From Chloroflexi bacterium GWB2_54_36 (GTDB lineage: Bacteria > Chloroflexota > Anaerolineae > Anaerolineales > Anaerolineaceae): 43,669 bases of DNA. The DNA lies in assembly GCA_001796355.1 (NCBI GenBank), contig MGMG01000061.1:1-43669 (forward strand), in the 5' to 3' direction. The position numbers and the translations under genes are program-made. This document shows, piece after piece, positions 41,568-43,669 of the stretch. The notes below the pieces were generated by a model, which saw only the letters and a program-made list of their open reading frames with translations, did no database searches and was not told where the DNA came from. Numbering within the stretch: position 1 is the stretch's first letter; each line of letters begins with the position of its first letter.

Positions 41568-43025
41568 TTAGACTTCATCAGAATTCTTGTCGATAAACTG
41601 ACGGGCAAAATCAATCAGATGGTAGACGTCGGCAAAGTTTGAGACCAGCCCGACGGAAACCCGCACCGCGCCGGTGCTTTTGTCGTCGATGCAGCGCTGG
41701 AAGTCCTGAAACTCCATGCGCGACTTGAGCGAAAAACACGTCTGTAACTCGCCAGCGGTAAGCCCCAACGCCAATTCACCCCCGCCGGGATTGCAGAAAC
41801 AACCCGTTCGGATCGAAATTTGTTTCTGATTGGCGCGATCTTCGACCCGCAGGTGGTCCACAAAATGACCGCGCGGGTCGAAGAAGTTCATGGTGATCGT
41901 CCCGCCGCGCATGTGGGTGTCCAGCGGGCCATAGATCTTCACCACGGGCAGGTCGTTGCTGTGGCGCAGGCCGGAAAATTGCTCCAGCAGCCAGCCGGTC
42001 AGACACGCGACCCGGGTATGAATGGCATCGTAGCCGATGCGTTGGATGTGTTCGAGACCGATTTCAACCGCCGGTAGCGTCAGATAGTTCAAGGTGCCAT
42101 CCTCGAACCCTTCAGCACCGACGTGCAGGAAATACCGGTCGCCCTGCACCGACGCGACGGTAATCGTCCCGCCGGCGAACCAGGGCCGGTGCAGTTTTGC
42201 CAGCGCACCGCGGCGGGCGATCAGAGCGCCAACGCCGGTCGGGTAGCCAAAGATTTTATAGAAGGAGAGGCAGACAAAATCGGGGTGGACCGCGCTGAGG
42301 TCGAGCGGGTTGGTTGGGGCAAAGGCGGCCGCATCCAGCAACACATCCCAGCCTTTTTGCTGCGCCCGGTCGACCCAGGCCAGATCGTGCTGCACCCCGG
42401 AGAAATTGGACTGTGCCGGGTAGGCAAATAGATTGTGCGCTTCAGGGTTAGCTTGATCGAGCAGCGCTGCAAGCTTGCCGTCATCGATGCGCATTTCAGG
42501 TGGGTTGACCGGGGCGTAGTGGATGGCAGCACCGCGGGCGCGGGCAAATTCACGGATGCCATTGACCGAGTTGTGATTGTCGAAGGTGAGCAGGTACTGG
42601 CTGTCCGGGGTGAAGGGGTATGCCTCGCCCACCAACTTGAGCGCGCCGCTGGCGTTCTGGGTGAAGATACATTCATATTCATCGGGAGAGGCATTGAAGA
42701 AGGATAGAACGCTCCTGCGGGCTGATTCCACCCGGTGAGTCGTGACTTGCGAGGTCGGGTTGGTGGAGTGCGGGTTGCCAAATACATTGTTTTGCAGCAA
42801 ATCCAGATGAGACTGCACCTGGTGATCGCTGTAGAGACCGCCGCCGGTGTAATCCAGGTAAATCTGCCCCTGACGCTCCAGACGGGAATATTCAGTCCGG
42901 CGCAGCTCATCCAGCAGGCGCGTTCTATCGTACGTTGGATAACGCTGCTGAAACGCGTTGAATTCTTCCTCAAGCACACTGTTCGGACGGATCGCTTTGC
43001 CCGCGCGGATCGACATATCTTTCAA
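41568..43025 (-). CDS. Class V aminotransferase, Moco-sulfurase-like
   Basis: A 485-residue PLP enzyme related to the N-terminal sulfurase domain of molybdenum-cofactor sulfurases and to cysteine desulfurases. The PLP lysine is Lys257 in SFYKIFGYPTGVGALI, Asp231 lies in LLDAAAFAP, and RTGCFCNPGGGE near residue 420 supplies the cysteine that could carry persulfide. There is no C-terminal MOSC domain, so it is a stand-alone form. A TTG start at 43025 fits best because AGGAG lies 6 bases before it; the ATG 3 codons later lacks a good site. The gene is convergent with pstB. Function (Moco sulfuration or other sulfur transfer) is inferred. Confidence 0.88.
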   Translation of the reverse strand: MKDMSIRAGKAIRPNSVLEEEFNAFQQRYPTYDRTRLLDELRRTEYSRLERQGQIYLDYTGGGLYSDHQVQSHLDLLQNNVFGNPHSTNPTSQVTTHRVESARRSVLSFFNASPDEYECIFTQNASGALKLVGEAYPFTPDSQYLLTFDNHNSVNGIREFARARGAAIHYAPVNPPEMRIDDGKLAALLDQANPEAHNLFAYPAQSNFSGVQHDLAWVDRAQQKGWDVLLDAAAFAPTNPLDLSAVHPDFVCLSFYKIFGYPTGVGALIARRGALAKLHRPWFAGGTITVASVQGDRYFLHVGAEGFEDGTLNYLTLPAVEIGLEHIQRIGYDAIHTRVACLTGWLLEQFSGLRHSNDLPVVKIYGPLDTHMRGGTITMNFFDPRGHFVDHLRVEDRANQKQISIRTGCFCNPGGGELALGLTAGELQTCFSLKSRMEFQDFQRCIDDKSTGAVRVSVGLVSNFADVYHLIDFARQFIDKNSDEV

Positions 43026-43130
43026 GGAATGCTCCTGACCGAGAAACGTTGAAGAATATTATTGCACATATTAAGGATAAACGGAATATTCGTTGGAGAG
43101 GATATTCAACGCGGGGTGAAGTCCGAATCC

Positions 43131-43159
43131 TTGCCAGCGATATGGGGAGATGATATAAT
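43131..43159 (+). promoter_or_regulatory. Promoter of the tRNA-Val gene
   Basis: TTGCCA (43131-43136), a 17-bp spacer and TATAAT (43154-43159), ending 11 bases before the tRNA. Confidence 0.75.
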
Positions 43160-43170
43160 TTTGCCACCCA

Positions 43171-43245
<75 letters not shown>

Positions 43246-43306
43246 CTTTTGCCGAAAAATGACATCATCGTGAAATCATAGGGACTTGCGTGAGCCCCTT
43301 TGATCA

Positions 43307-43345
43307 GAGGTCCGGCCCCTGGCAGGGTCCGGGCCTCGCTTTTTT
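43307..43345 (+). terminator. Strong terminator after tRNA-Val
   Basis: GAGGTCCGGCCCCT and AGGGTCCGGGCCTC pair at 13 of 14 positions around GGC, then six T follow. It ends at the stop codon of the opposing gene and probably serves both. Confidence 0.9.
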
Positions 43346-43669
43346 AACCGTTGAATGTATCGACCGCACCGACTAACAATATGTCACTATATGCCCCCGT
43401 AGCCGCGCGTGACATTTCCATCTGTACCCAGATTTGCCCCCACGTCGGTGCGACTGTCGGGTTGATACGCAGAAGAGGAGTGTGTGAATAATGTGGGTAA
43501 ACAGTTCCCATATTCATCGATGCGAACTTGTTTGACGCATTGAGAATAGCCATGCGAAAATATAGTGGTTGCGGTGTCGGGAATGGGAGGTTCTTGGCGG
43601 CACTTGAATGTACAGTCGTCCCATCTTTTTCTTCGCCCCATACTTGCCAAGTCTGGGTAACATTGTCCC
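43344..43669 (-). CDS. C-terminal part of an unrecognised protein, cut by the window edge
   Basis: The frame is open from the right edge to a stop at 43344, giving at least 108 residues. The piece reads TQTWQVWGEEKDGTT, then AAKNLPFPTPQPLYFRMAIL and MEMSRAATGAYSDILLVGAV. No domain is recognised. The composition (Ser/Thr/aromatic, beta-like) would suit a surface or phage-type structural protein, but this is a guess. The internal ATG at 43553 is not the likely start, since the frame continues upstream with normal codons. Confidence 0.6.
   Translation of the reverse strand, partial: DNVTQTWQVWGEEKDGTTVHSSAAKNLPFPTPQPLYFRMAILNASNKFASMNMGTVYPHYSHTPLLRINPTVAPTWGQIWVQMEMSRAATGAYSDILLVGAVDTFNG

Overview
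The window is bacterial chromosome and reads like a member of the Chloroflexota, most likely class Anaerolineae. This is an inference from the gene mix and sequence style, with no 16S rRNA or marker gene to test it. The mix includes an F420-type luciferase-like oxidoreductase, an M32 carboxypeptidase, a YjbQ protein, an adenosine-specific-kinase family protein, a lamin-tail domain protein, lipoproteins with Thr/Pro/Ala linkers, many dispersed palindromic repeats and several promoters that suggest leaderless mRNAs. Most genes are core metabolism or information processing. No CRISPR array, transposase gene or complete prophage is visible.

Layout. 1-4.2 kb: metK behind a SAM-I riboswitch and intrinsic terminator, a threonyl-tRNA synthetase lacking the TGS domain, and a GNAT acetyltransferase. 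4.2-6.7 kb: a secreted PKD-repeat protein whose long upstream region holds an unexplained structured leader ending in a perfect terminator. 6.7-16.2 kb: two D-2-hydroxyacid dehydrogenases (one is the short SerA type), a HAD hydrolase, a solute-binding/PAS/GAF/HD-GYP cyclic-di-GMP sensor, an M32 carboxypeptidase, an F420-type oxidoreductase and a lipoprotein. 16.2-19.6 kb: a compact ppk1-yjbQ-DinB-like operon. 19.6-24.6 kb: a SCP/LysM surface protein, a membrane zinc-ribbon protein, an isochorismatase-like hydrolase, a lipoprotein and an adenosine-specific-kinase family protein, all embedded in dispersed repeats, some of them inside coding sequence. 24.6-30.7 kb: queuosine-precursor transporter, rsmI, ppk2, then a leftward cluster of lamin-tail protein, DUF1992, dnaX, ybaB and recR. 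30.8-34.1 kb: NYN nuclease, tRNA-Arg(CCU), a small acidic protein, Hsp20, birA and a 66-residue membrane protein. 34.1-43.7 kb: gyrA, a secreted protein of unknown function behind a near-consensus promoter, pstSCAB without phoU, a Moco-sulfurase-like class V aminotransferase, tRNA-Val(CAC) and the C-terminal end of an unrecognised protein cut by the window edge.

Connections. Phosphate and polyphosphate handling recur: pstSCAB imports phosphate, Ppk1 makes polyphosphate and Ppk2 uses it to phosphorylate nucleotides, although the three loci are separate. RecR, YbaB and DnaX form a replication/repair cluster common in bacteria. The strongest candidates for new biology are the leader RNA of the PKD gene, the palindromic repeats that have become protein linkers, the leaderless promoters, and a PstB with a substituted Q-loop.
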